DNA from: Mercenaria mercenaria
Lineage: Eukaryota; Mollusca; Bivalvia; Venerida; Veneridae
Reading direction: 5' to 3'
Length of the DNA: 64,000 nt
Assembly (NCBI RefSeq): GCF_021730395.1
Contig: NC_069362.1
Span: 45,154,501 to 45,218,500 of the forward strand
The position numbers and the translations under genes were made by a program. Below the pieces are notes generated by a model, which saw only the letters and a list, made by a program, of their open reading frames with translations, was not told the DNA's origin and made no database searches. How positions within the stretch are numbered: position 1 is the stretch's first letter; each line of letters begins with the position of its first letter. Shown here in pieces: positions 49,131-59,771 of this stretch.

Positions 49131-49291
49131 CAACCTTGTACGTTGAGAGGTGTGAATACATTAACCTAAGAAATTCGAAGTTTCGAAAAATAAACTTTAA
49201 CGTTTTACAGAACTTGTAACTGCAATAAAAAAACCTGAAGAGGAACGTATGACTTTAACTCAAATCACCCCACAAATTATCAGTGAAATGA

Positions 49292-49558
49292 TTTTTTGTT
49301 TGTTTTGTTTTGGGTTTAACGCCGTTTTCAACAGTATTTCAGTCATGTAACGGCGGGCAGTTAACCTAACCAGTGTTCCTGGATTCTGTACCAGTACAAA
49401 CCTGTTCTCCGCAAGTAACTGCCAACTTCCCCACATGAATCAGAGGTGGAGGACTAATGATTTCAGACACAATGTCGTTTATCAAATAGTCACGGAGAAC
49501 ATACGCCCTGCCCGAGGATCGAACTCACGACCCCGCGATCCGTAGACCAACGCTCTAC
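49292..49558 (-). mobile_element. tRNA-derived SINE with target-site duplication
   Basis: On the minus strand it begins GTAGAGCGTTGGTC (tRNA arm, truncated before a full A box). It has a B box (GAGTTCGATCC), a body identical in plan to 30485-30730, and ends GGCGTTAAACCC plus a CAAAA-rich tail. TATCAGTGAAATGA (49278-49291) and TATCAGTCAAATGA (49559-49572) flank it, 13 of 14 matching. Head and tail resemble known bivalve SINEs. Confidence 0.85.
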
Positions 49559-49747
49559 TATCAGTCAAATGAAAATCAAACAATGCGCCAAAAGTAATTA
49601 CAGAATGTTAGTTTAAATCTTCAACCGTTAAAAAGTAATAAAGTCCTCTTTGTATACACCTAAATCGCATTAGAAAAGTATCGCACATATACACCTGGTT
49701 TGGCATTTTCAGTCAAAAATAGATGAAAATAGGCAACGTAATGTAAA

Positions 49748-50300
49748 AACAAGAGCTGTCGGAGGACAGCAACGCTCGACTATTCAACAGCCTTGTCAAT
49801 TGAATGAATATTAAAGTCGAAAAGGGGGCATAATTTTGTAAAATTGCTAAAAGGGTTATTGAACCTGTACAATGCATATCAGCTTAATATGGACAAATGT
49901 GCAAGTTCCATTCCATTCCCATTAGTTGGTACTGAGATACCAGCTTGCATACAAAAAATTAACCAACAACTGTATAGTCGAAAAAATGGCATGCTTTTGT
50001 AAAAATGCAAAGTAGAGTTATGGAACATGAGCACTGCATGTCAGATCATCAAATGAACAAGTGTGTGACGTTTCAATCCATTTCCATTAGTAGGTTCTGA
50101 AATACTAGCTTACATATAAAACGTTAATAAAAAATTATTCAAAATAGAGTTAGGGATTCTGTGCAGTGTAAGTCAATTTATCACAGTGAATAAGTGTGTG
50201 AAGTTTCTATCCATTCCCGCAAGTTGTTACTGAGATACCAGCTTACATACAAAAACTTAACCAAATCGGGACGCCGACGCGGACATCGACGCATGGGTGA
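49748..50300 (+). mobile_element. AACAAGAGCT-headed element, tandem core, copy 1
   Basis: The head AACAAGAGCTGTC with foldback GCTGTC/GACAGC is followed by CTCGACTATTC. Three degenerate units follow, each with GAAAAGGGGGC- or GATACCAGCTT-type motifs (near 49912, 50076 and 50209). It ends with CGACGCGGACATCGACGC. Confidence 0.65.
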
Positions 50301-50304
50301 AATA

Positions 50305-50803
50305 AACAAGAGCTGTCAGGTGACAGCGCGCTCGACTATTCTCAGTGCTTTATAGTATAATATAAGCTATGAGTAAAACTTTAACATTACAATAAGCATA
50401 TTCTAAGTCGAAAAGGGGCCATAATTCAGTCAAAATGCTTGATAGAGTTGTCTGCTCCTGTTTACAGAATGGGGTCATGATGGTAAACAAGTATGCAAAA
50501 TATGAAAGCAATATCTCAATGGACTTTGAAAATATCTGGGGTGGTACGCAAACTTTAACATTACAATAAGCATATTCTAAGACGAAAAGGGGCCGTAATG
50601 CAGTCAAAATGCTTGATAGAGTTGTCTGCTCCTGTTTACAGAATGGGGTCATGATGGTAAACAAGTATGAAAAATATGAAAGCAATATCTCAATGGACTT
50701 TGAAAATATTTGGGGTGGTACGCAAACTTTAACATTTGTGTGACGCTAACGCCGACGACGGGGCGAGTAGGATAACTCCCCTATTCTTCGAATAGTCGAG
50801 CTA
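50305..50803 (+). mobile_element. AACAAGAGCT-headed element, tandem core, copy 2
   Basis: Head AACAAGAGCTGTCAGGTGAC, then GCGCGCTCGACTATTC. There are two nearly identical 174-bp units (from 50381 and 50555), a partial third, and an end ATTCTTCGAATAGTCGAGCTA. CTCGACTATTC at the left and GAATAGTCGAG at the right are inverse. The 111-residue minus-strand frame here is made by the repeats. Confidence 0.7.
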
Positions 50804-51144
50804 AAAAGTGGAAAACCACAGGTCGCCTAACACGACATAAACGAAAATGTTGCAGACTCGGTTTGATTGAGCCTTTTCACGGACGGTAGTGGAAGTGCAA
50901 GCTACCGTCCACGCCCTCTAGTCCCGGGTTGAGCAGAACTCAACATTTACACATGTATTTACCAGAATGTAATTTAGAGACATCCGCAGATGTCTTCATA
51001 CGACGGTGCACATGGAACTTCAGTAATGCACAGAGTGCAAATCCATGAAAAGCGGCCTATAGTCCCCAGATAAAATAATGAATGTGCCCTTAACGAGAAA
51101 ACAGTGAGCAGAATTAAACAAACTGGAGTCCAATATAGCTCCAC

Positions 51145-51172
51145 CTATTCTTTGAATAGTCGAGCTAAAACA
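51145..51172. repeat. Detached right end of an AACAAGAGCT-type element
   Basis: CTATTCTTTGAATAGTCGAGCTAAA repeats the terminal motif of 50305-50803 without a head (shown here as ATTCTTTGAATAGTCGAG). Confidence 0.5.
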
Positions 51173-51419
51173 CATAATTTTCCTTTCTTTTTCAAATGCT
51201 GCAGACTTATCTTTCTCATGCAGTGTTCGTGTAAATGGATAAATTTGTGCCATAACTGACATTTGTTGCAGACCTAACAAGAAATGTGCAATTTCACCTT
51301 TCTACTACAAAGACAAAAAACAACAACAACAAAAAAAACCCCGCCAATTTCCCTAAAGTTTTACTGCACGTTTAGGTATTACCAGAAAAGTTGGCCGTAA
51401 TGATCTTAATTGAATTGGA

Positions 51420-51600
51420 GTACAATTGTCTTGCAATAACGATGCTATTTATTGTAATAACGAAATATTTTCTCGTAAAAACGAGATATGAGTCATAACG
51501 AGTAAAAATCTCAAAACATTTGATACGGGTAATTTTCTTCTAATAAAATTGAAAGAATATCTCGTAATTACCAGATAAGAACGATTGTTTTCTAGTAACG
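51420..51600. repeat. TCTCGT/ACGAGA-rich fragment
   Basis: ATAACGA, CTCGTAA and ACGAGAT words recur in both orientations, as in short palindromic repeats of bivalves. No boundaries are visible. Confidence 0.3.
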
Positions 51601-52042
51601 ATATAAAATACATATACATACATTTTAGAATGTCTTCACCTGGACCCGTCATTTATTAAATTACTTGATTTATATAAAACTGCAAACTCTGCACGAATAA
51701 AGCATGGACAACTTTTAATACATACATCATAAGGCCTTGCAAGTTTAATTTTACTTTTTGTAAAGTACTTCAAATTATTCATAAATATGACAAAACGAGA
51801 TATGTTCGAAACTTTCCTAAGAATCAGCACTGAATATCATTAGACTAAGTGTTTAAAAAACTTTTAATTACAATAATGTTTATATGTAATCTAATTTAAA
51901 CTCCATTTGACTTGGTATTTTTATTTATTAGCACTGAGACACAAATCAATGAATTGTCTTTGCCTCAATGAGGACAATATTAGAGACATTATATAATATC
52001 ACGACAATCTTGATTTTTTCGGGAGGACCGTGTTTTAAGTCA

Positions 52043-52148
52043 GAGAAAAGCCTCAAACTATCAATTATGTGAAAGAATGGACAATCTCGGCGCGTTGCGC
52101 CTCGATTTGTCCATTCTTTCACATAATGGACAGTTTTCGGCTTTTCTC
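52043..52148. repeat. 106-bp near-perfect palindrome with GC-rich loop
   Basis: 42-bp arms (GAGAAAAGCC inward to GAAAGAATGGACAA, and inverse) with four mismatches. The loop contains GGCGCGTTGCGCC. It shares the TGTCCATTCTT/AAGAATGGACA core with the palindrome at 49031-49130. Confidence 0.85.
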
Positions 52149-53085
52149 CTTTACATAATGCTACTATATAAATCTGGTATAATAATAATAATAATACATT
52201 CATTTAAGAAAATGTTTAGACATTAAACACATTGTCTCGGCCTAATATATGTCACTGTCAGTTGTAACTAGGTATTTCTATTTCCCATTTTTATTTATGC
52301 AAATCATGTATAATTACCATCATGGGAATAGAATACAGTTATTCTGTAGTGCGTCTTTAATAGCAAACTTTAACATTAACGTTTTAGTCTAAGTCGTATA
52401 TATATGATAGAACAAAACAGAACGCCTTCAAGATACCAAAGAGAACGGTTTAATAACAATAAGCTTTTACCTGTCTACGTACCTTCAGGTTTTGCTACCA
52501 AATACCTTATTCCAACAACTTTACAAATACTAGCACACATTTCTACTATCCACATTTATTTTATTTCCACCTATGGTTCAAATGAAATTTTGTTTCTCTG
52601 TCTGCTAAGATATAAAACAGAGGTTGTACTGCTGTATACTAAACCAAATGTAACACAATCATATAACTTTATCAATTGTTTTAAATAATTCACCGTTTCG
52701 GTAGACTAGCATAGTTTAGTAGTATCATCCAATGCACATTAAAATGTATAGTCTCATCATCATCGTCATTATCAACATCACAATCGTTATCAGTACTTTT
52801 ATTGATAGAAATAGTTTACATATTACATAGTCATCATTATCATCATGATATCGTCATAATGATGAAGGAGAACCATTAGCAAATGGCATAATATTTAAAT
52901 ATTCAATCATCTTTTTTATTTTGGTATTTAATTTATAATAGAATATATATTTAAATAAGTAGCGAAAACAAATTTTGTTGATTAAACAGTTGGAAACTGT
53001 TAGAGATTTCCATATATCGTGCTTAAAACGAGGGCCGCAGCTAAATTTCCCACTTTTAAAAGGCTTTTCAATCGATAAACTCCTT
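52149..53085. other. Intergenic; simple repeats only
   Basis: ATA- and CAT-rich low-complexity runs (about 52178-52196 and 52750-52860). No gene is seen. Confidence 0.5.
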
Positions 53086-53087
53086 CA

Positions 53088-54650
53088 GTATGTATTTAAA
53101 TGTCGTTTACGTTTGTTTTAGAGAATTCGTACATTTACGAACAAATTCCAATATGCCTTTCAGAAAAGGCATGAGGAAGATATTTCCGATATATTGCATG
53201 CAATATGTACTTACTATTACTTGCTAGGTTTTAGCTTGAATAAACTAAAGCAAGTTTATTCTATTATACTACCACGAAAGAGACTTTTTAATCCCCCGCC
53301 ACAAGTGGTGGGGGTTGGGGGGGGTCGTAGGAATGGTCTCCGTCCGTCTGTCCGTAACACTTCGTGTCCGCTCCATATCTCCTAAACCCCTTGAAGGATT
53401 TTCTTCATGGTGTCTTCAAAAATAAATTAAACATGTTGACAATGCTGGTAGATACCACATTTAAAGATCATGTATTTAAATGCCGTTTACGTTTGTTTTA
53501 GGGAATTCTCACATTTACGAACAAATTCCAATATGCCTTTCAGAAAAGGCCTGAGGAAAATATTTCCGATATATTGCATGGAATATGTACTTACTATTAC
53601 TTGCTAGGTTTTAGCTTGAATGAAATAAAGCAAGCTTATTCTGTTATACTACCACGAAAGAGACTTTTTGATCCCCCGCCACAAGTGGTGGTGGGTTATA
53701 GGAATGGTCTCCGTCCGTCTGTCGTAACACTTTCGTGTCCGCTCCATATCTCCTAAACCCCTTGAAGGATTTTCATGAAACTTGGTTCAGATGATCACCT
53801 CATCAAGACGATTTGCAGAACTCATGAGTCAGCCATGCCGGCTCAAGGTTAAGGTCACATCTCAAGGTCAAAGGTTTGAGCCTTCCATTTTGTGTCCGCT
53901 CTATATCTCCTAATTTTATAAACCTTGTATCAAATGATCACCTCTTCAAGACGATGTGCAGAACCCATGAGTCAGCCATGCCGGCTCAAGGTCAAGGTCA
54001 CAACTGAAGGTCAAAGGTTTGAGCCTTCCATTTTGTGTCCACTGTATCTCCTAAACCCCTTGAAGGAATTTTATATAACTTGGGTCAAATGATCACCTCA
54101 TCAAGACGATGTGCAGAATCCATGAGTCAGCCATGCCGGCTCAAGGTCGAGGTCACAACTGAAGGTCAAAGGTTTGAGCCTTCCATTTTGTGTCCGCTCT
54201 ATATCTCCTAAACCCCTTCAAGGAATTTTATAAAACTTGGGTCAAATGATCACCTTATCAAAACGATGTGCAGAATTTACGAGTCAGCCATGCTGGTTCA
54301 AGGTCAAGGTCACATCTTAGGGTCAAAGGTTTGAGCCTTCCATTTTGTGTCCACTCTGTATCTCCTAAATCCCTTATAGGATTTTCATAAAACTGGGGTC
54401 AAATGATCACCTCATCAAGAGCTCATGTGTCAGCCATGTCAACTCAATGTCAAGGTCACAACTCAAGGTCAAAGGTTTGAGCTCTGTATCTCCTAAACCC
54501 CTTGAAGGATTTTCATGAAACTTGGGTCAAATGATCACCTCATCAAGACGTTGTGCAGAATTCATGAGTCAGCCATATCAGTTCAAGGTCAAGGTCACAG
54601 CTAAAGGTCAAAGGTTTACCCTTTCACTATCCATAACAGTGGCGGGGGAT
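53088..54650 (+). mobile_element. Composite repeat: duplicated ~380-bp leader plus six ~140-157-bp units
   Basis: The leader with CAAATTCCAATATGCC and ACCACGAAAGAGACTTTT occurs twice (about 53092 and 53470). ATCCCCCGCCAC occurs at 53291 and 53671, and its inverse GTGGCGGGGGAT ends the element at 54639-54650. Between these are six units marked by GAGTCAGCCATG (53826, 53968, 54124, 54281, 54427 and 54566, some variant), rich in AAGGTCA. The frames inside are repeat artefacts. Confidence 0.65.
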
Positions 54651-54799
54651 TTCTATTCAGTTCTCTATGTTTTTATGAGATATCTCATAAGAAATTTTCA
54701 GCAACGTTACAGTTTAGTGTCCGAACTGTACACGAGAATAGCCGTTATTGCAATATGTACATTGTTGCTTCCCTCCACGCAAGACGGCGTTGCCATGGT

Positions 54800-56870
54800 A
54801 ACCATAACTTAAGAGCGCATAACGATGCTCACAAACAATCTATCATACAAATTTCATTAAGAGACCACAGAGAGTGGGCTATTCACACAAAATGCATCTT
54901 TATGAAAAAAGTTCTTTAACAACACACACAGGAAGTTCAAATGTGGTCTCTTAATGCAAGTGGTCGCTTTACAGTTACGGCCTCTAGAGCAGTTGGACTG
55001 TAATAGTTATGTAGTACTTTTACTTTATGTATATATACTGGTATTTCATTGTGGGGTGGGGGAATATTCATAGGGTCAAAAGAACACAGGACATTTTAGG
55101 AAAACGGCTGACAGCTGATTGGTGGTGGAAATTCATAAACTATCGAATCGCAGGTGTATTGATAATTCTACGCAAATGTAGAAGAATAAAAACACTGCTT
55201 AAGCGAACATTAAATGATGCTGCTTTAACCACGTTGACAGTATTGTATTATTGTTTGATATATATATAAATGCTATATGTTAATATTTTCACTTTTTTAT
55301 TGAAACAAGTTGTGTCAACAGTTAAACAGATTTGTCCAGTTTCTTTCTGAACATCCCTCGTAAACAGAAAATACCTAGGTAATAATAAAGGAAAGAATAA
55401 TTGATTTTGCAAGGATTTACCTTCAACCCGATTTCCAGACATTAAATATTTTTCATGACATTCTCTTATTATTTGAATATTTTTTAATCGTCTACTGTAC
55501 TTTTTACAACCAACAATATAAAGGGTAAATGTTCATATTTAAGGAATTCACTGTGTTTGAGTAGAAGTCCTTAATATATTTTATGATGCAGTGTTATTAC
55601 TAAACAATGTTTCGATCTAGATGCATGATATACAAGGTACAACCGCTTTCAGTTTTGACATCTGACCGCCAATGCACAACGTCCTTTAAAACTGAAATGG
55701 TTCAAGGGTGTTGAATAACAGTAAGTACATACATATGAACCAGTCGAATAGATTTTGTCCTCGTTGGATTTTTTTCGTTTTTCACTTGACATTTTAATAG
55801 ACATTTCGTTGGGGAGAAATTTTCTTACGGAAAGAAAATACTGAAAAATCTACTTTCAAGGGCAGATAATTCAAGATCAAGCCTGGATACCTTGATTTTT
55901 TATACATATTTCCGTTTTAAACTTGATTTTCAGTCAGTACACAAAGTTTAAAGAAATTCTGCCCGTAGAAAAAAAATTGCCCTATATACATATGGGTAAC
56001 TGTGGCATTTACCCTTAACATACAAGTATTTTGCAATATAAATGAAGTTTCTTATTTCCAACATTTTTGAAAAAATACTTTCTAACTGCTAAAACAAAGG
56101 ATTACTTGAAACTTTAAGTTAAGAGGGCATAACGATGATCTCAAACAATCTAGAGCAGTTGAACTGTAGTGTTTACCTTTACCTTGTTCATACATATTGT
56201 CATTTCAGTTTATCACTTAGTAAGAAGGTATGAGAAGGACTTCACTGTGTCTGAGTAGAAGTCCTTGATTTATTTTATGACGCAATTATTACTGAAATTT
56301 TTTTTGATCATCAGCTTTCAGTTTTGACATCCGGCCGCCAATGTCCTTTAAAACTCAAGTGGTTCAAGGGTGTTAAAGAACCATAAGTACATCCATATAA
56401 GTCAGCCGAATAAATTTTGATTACTGAAATCTTGTTACGCCGGTTTAATTAATGTCTGAAAGAAGTGAATTTTGTCCTCCTTGGAATTTTTCGGTTTTCG
56501 ATATACATTTCATGGACTGTGCGCGAAACTTTTGTAAGTGTATAAAGAACAAGATACAATAGTTTCGCGATTTGTTGTGCTTAACGTTCTCATACACGCC
56601 TTTGGTATAAACTACTTGGTGTAGTAACATTTTTTAAAAAATTAAAAAGAAACACTTGTGAATCTTTAGAAAATCTATATTAGTAATTTTGTCAAAATGT
56701 TTTTTTTAAATTTGCTTTCCTTGTTTATGTATCATTTCTCTTGTACATTCAGTTAGCACACAAGTATTTTGCAAAGTCATGTAGATGAAATGACCTTTTT
56801 TCAAACATTTCTGAAAAGATACTTTAAAACTTGTGAAAGAAACAATTACTTGAAATTTACTAGTGATCTA
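54800..56870. repeat. Degenerate tandem duplication, ~0.7-1.3-kb unit
   Basis: GCATAACGATG with CAAACAATCTA recurs at 54816 and 56130, TCTAGAGCAGTTG at 54985 and 56150, TTCACTGTGT(T/C)TGAGTAG at 55547 and 56240, and ACAAGTATTTTGCAA at 56020 and 56758. The first copy holds extra sequence, including the palindrome at 54855-54956. No gene is seen. Confidence 0.6.
54855..54956. repeat. Short inverted-repeat element
   Basis: Perfect 15-bp inverted ends CATTAAGAGACCACA and TGTGGTCTCTTAATG enclose a 72-bp spacer. Probably a tiny MITE. Confidence 0.5.
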
Positions 56871-57156
56871 TGAACATTTTAAATAATTATGCCCTCTGAG
56901 AAAACAGGTATTTTCTCTTTCTTTCTATGGACCTAAAATCTTGATACCAACTGAAAATGAAAAAAGTGTTAGGTAAAAATGAAATACGAGAAAACGTCAC
57001 ACAATATGAATCATGAAATAAGATTATTTAGGATCCTGACTGACATATTGTTTTGAAATTATTTCAAATATAAATAATAAATAACAGAGGATATTTGCTT
57101 ATCAACGTTAACAACAAATGCAACACCCTCACTTCACGTGTTAAAAAGTAAGATCT

Positions 57157-57587
57157 GGGGCCGTATTCATAAATTTAAAGCATCTTAAGTATAGGTATAA
57201 GAAATTGATTATTTACTTAACTAAGTATTACTTATGTAACGAATTTATTTTACTTAAGTATATTTGTTATTCATAAAACAACTTAATAAGTAATTTTTGG
57301 CTTTTATTGTGGACGAAAACATTAAAAGATAAACATTAATTTCAGACAGATACAACATGCACAATTATGTTTAAAGTGCTTTCATCTGAAAAACAACACT
57401 TTAATCGTACTCACGACGCAATTTTGTTTTCTGACTTAAGTCATTTCTTACGTATCTTAAGTTTAAGCTGTTTTATGAATAGGACTTAAGTTTATACTTA
57501 GACTTAAGCTGAAATCACCACAAAGTTAAGTAAAATCTTCAACTTAAATCAAAACTTATACTTAAGATGCTTTATGAATACGGCCCC
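57157..57587. mobile_element. MITE with GGGGCCGTATTCATAAA ends
   Basis: GGGGCCGTATTCATAAA, then AGCATCTTAAGTAT at the left, is inverted at the right (ATACTTAAGATGC, then TTTATGAATACGGCCCC), with a small insertion in the left arm. The AT-rich core is full of CTTAAG words. It lies 3' of the Mab-21-like gene and holds its nearest minus-strand AATAAA words. Confidence 0.75.
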
Positions 57588-57725
57588 TGGTGTTTGCCAG
57601 TGAAAGATATTTTATCTTACATGTAAAATAAACATTTTTTGTTGTATATTTTGTCACTAAATTTTATATATTTGATTCTTTCCTCCTTGAATTTGTCATT
57701 TTGCTCATCATTTAATATTTTTACC

Positions 57726-59078
57726 TTAAGATAAATATTTAAATAGACGTTCAGAAAACACTGAAAAACTGTCAACGCTATTCCTTTGCAGCATCGCTCT
57801 CTCTGGAAGAACGATATTAAATATTTGTTTCACAAGTTCATCCAGGACGTTATTGGTACAATATCCATGCCTTTTTCGAAGTTTAACATTAATCGCTAGC
57901 AGAAATAATCTTTCCAGGTGATCTCTTGAATGTCTGTACTGATTCAATAATAAAGGCGACATCAGCATTGCCGTACAGCCATCACGAAGTTTTGCACATC
58001 GCATGACTAACTGCGGACCTTCCTGTAGGAGTAGGGATAGTAAGTTGGACAACCTCTGTGCTGTCTGTTGATCAAGTTTCTCGGACAGGAGATTGCGTCC
58101 TGGAATCATATAGTAGGGAAGGCAGAAGCTATCTAATGCTGCCTTTAGAAAATTCAAACTCATCAGTATCAAAAACATCAGGTTTTCCTCCTTGAATATT
58201 TGACTACCAAGTAGATGAGACATCCAGTAGGTAATGTTTTTCATAATAAATGATGAAATTCCTTTGCTGACATATTTCAAAATGTCCTTAGAAATGAATT
58301 TTAATATGATGTAAACTTTCGTTTGTGTATCATTGAAACTTTTGGTTAAGTTTAATTCTGTTTCTATAAAACAAAAACGCCATTCCATCCACTGGTTACA
58401 GCTTCCTTTACATCCTACCGGAACAAGCTGACATAATGTGGAAGATTCGTCTTGTAGTATGCCTAAAGGCGGCCAGTCATGTTCGCGGAGCCTAGTTCTA
58501 AACGAAAGAAGTATTTCCCTATACATACAGTGCAGTCCAAGGACGTGATCTTTTCTATAATACCCACCCACGACTGGAATTGCAGGTCCTGTCAATTCAT
58601 GAACTGTTTCGTTTTGATTATCATTCAGTTCTCGAAAAAAATTATTCCACCACGAAGCAAACAAAGAACTGGAGGCAAATACTTCTGACTCCTTTCTGAA
58701 AAGTGACTCTTCAAATAGTTGATAATAACCAACATGCCCCTTATTAATGAGTCTCAGTTTTGTATAACCAGGAGGTGTTTCTATGTCATCAGTATAGAAA
58801 ACCAACATTCCGCGCTGGGTGGAAAACAGCCCTACATTGTTAGTACTTATGACACCAGCTGGAAGAATCAGATGATCGACATCGCTTTCATAATAAGACG
58901 ATAATCCCTCCCCCTTGCTTCCGGCAATAACACCGTTTATTTTTATTTCAAGTTGATTGTCCATTTCAAGATGAATACTACTATGTTCGTGCCATAAATC
59001 TCTCCTATCATTGATCATGTCTGTACTATAACCGATGTTATCCAGTGTCTTAGAAACAAAGCGGGATATGTCTTCCAT
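57726..59078 (-). CDS. Gene D: Mab-21 domain / cGAS-like receptor-type protein
   Basis: One exon, 450 residues, ATG in a good context (GAAACATGG). The nucleotidyltransferase-fold half has GSKGEG (GS at 53-54) and ESDVD (E64, D66, D68), the expected metal-binding pair, and KDHVLGLHC (D177) at the position of the third acid of cGAS-like proteins. A second helical half follows with WMEWRFCFIETELNLTKSFN, a hallmark of molluscan Mab-21-domain proteins. Such proteins are numerous in bivalves; some cGAS-like receptors make cyclic dinucleotides on sensing nucleic acids, others are structural or developmental. No zinc-ribbon insertion is evident, so the ligand and activity are open. No neighbour suggests a pathway. 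Confidence 0.85.
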   Translation of the reverse strand: MEDISRFVSKTLDNIGYSTDMINDRRDLWHEHSSIHLEMDNQLEIKINGVIAGSKGEGLSSYYESDVDHLILPAGVISTNNVGLFSTQRGMLVFYTDDIETPPGYTKLRLINKGHVGYYQLFEESLFRKESEVFASSSLFASWWNNFFRELNDNQNETVHELTGPAIPVVGGYYRKDHVLGLHCMYREILLSFRTRLREHDWPPLGILQDESSTLCQLVPVGCKGSCNQWMEWRFCFIETELNLTKSFNDTQTKVYIILKFISKDILKYVSKGISSFIMKNITYWMSHLLGSQIFKEENLMFLILMSLNFLKAALDSFCLPYYMIPGRNLLSEKLDQQTAQRLSNLLSLLLQEGPQLVMRCAKLRDGCTAMLMSPLLLNQYRHSRDHLERLFLLAINVKLRKRHGYCTNNVLDELVKQIFNIVLPERAMLQRNSVDSFSVFSERLFKYLS

Positions 59079-59118
59079 GTTTCACTCACTGTCGCTAGAT
59101 TTTAAATTTTAAATACCG

Positions 59119-59133
59119 TTATATATATATATA
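59119..59133 (-). promoter_or_regulatory. Possible TATA box of gene D
   Basis: TTATATATATATATAA-type run about 45 bp upstream of the ATG on the minus strand. It may be just an AT microsatellite. Confidence 0.25.
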
Positions 59134-59139
59134 AACTAC

Positions 59140-59771
59140 AGCATATTAGCTTCCTGCTTGTAATAGCAATTCTGAAAAGTTTAATATGGAAAATCTAAAC
59201 TAGAATCATTCGCAAGCTTATTTTAATATTATGTGAAAATTTCAAAGGATATTTCAATGCAAATGTAGAAAGAACATGTTTTTGTTATCGACAATTAATG
59301 GTAAATGTGTTCATAGCTTAGTCATGTTTTCCAAATTTGACTTATTAAGAAAATTAAAGTAAAAATGCATAAGGCGCTGAAAACTCGACCATCCATAGAA
59401 TATTATCGGTTGATAATAAGACACCGTCTTGAAGGGCTCTTTGTTATTCTCTGTAAAAATCCCTTTCTGATTTATGCTTCACTGAAACTCAGCGGCCGTT
59501 GCTTGTTTCTCTAATTTAAAATTGTATTTTTATTTTTACAATTATGAAATGTTATCAGAAATTAATAACCACCATCCTCTATTAGCAAAATTAGTTATGC
59601 CCTCAAAATACCGAATGTTATTTAAAATGTATATGAATATTTCAGATAGAGCAACCAGTCAAGAGGTATTCTGTTCAGTTGCCACAATGGAAGTCTGTGT
59701 ACGTACTCATACATTTCGCTTTATTTACCATCGGATACCAAGAACTGATGGCAAGACAGTCTGTACGTATA
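59140..59771. other. Spacer between gene D and the satellite
   Basis: No gene is seen; the open frame at 59522-59833 runs into the satellite and is not supported. Confidence 0.5.

Noticed and set aside
19486-49558. tRNA genes at the heads of the SINEs
   Set aside because: Only degenerate A/B-box regions are present, no full cloverleaf, and each is followed by a SINE body.
50350-50685. 111-residue minus-strand frame with an internal duplication
   Set aside because: It consists of the two 174-bp repeat units of a mobile element; the repeated peptide follows from the DNA repeat.
53194-53756. Two similar 60-63-residue frames
   Set aside because: They are copies of the same repeat leader and end inside tandem repeats.
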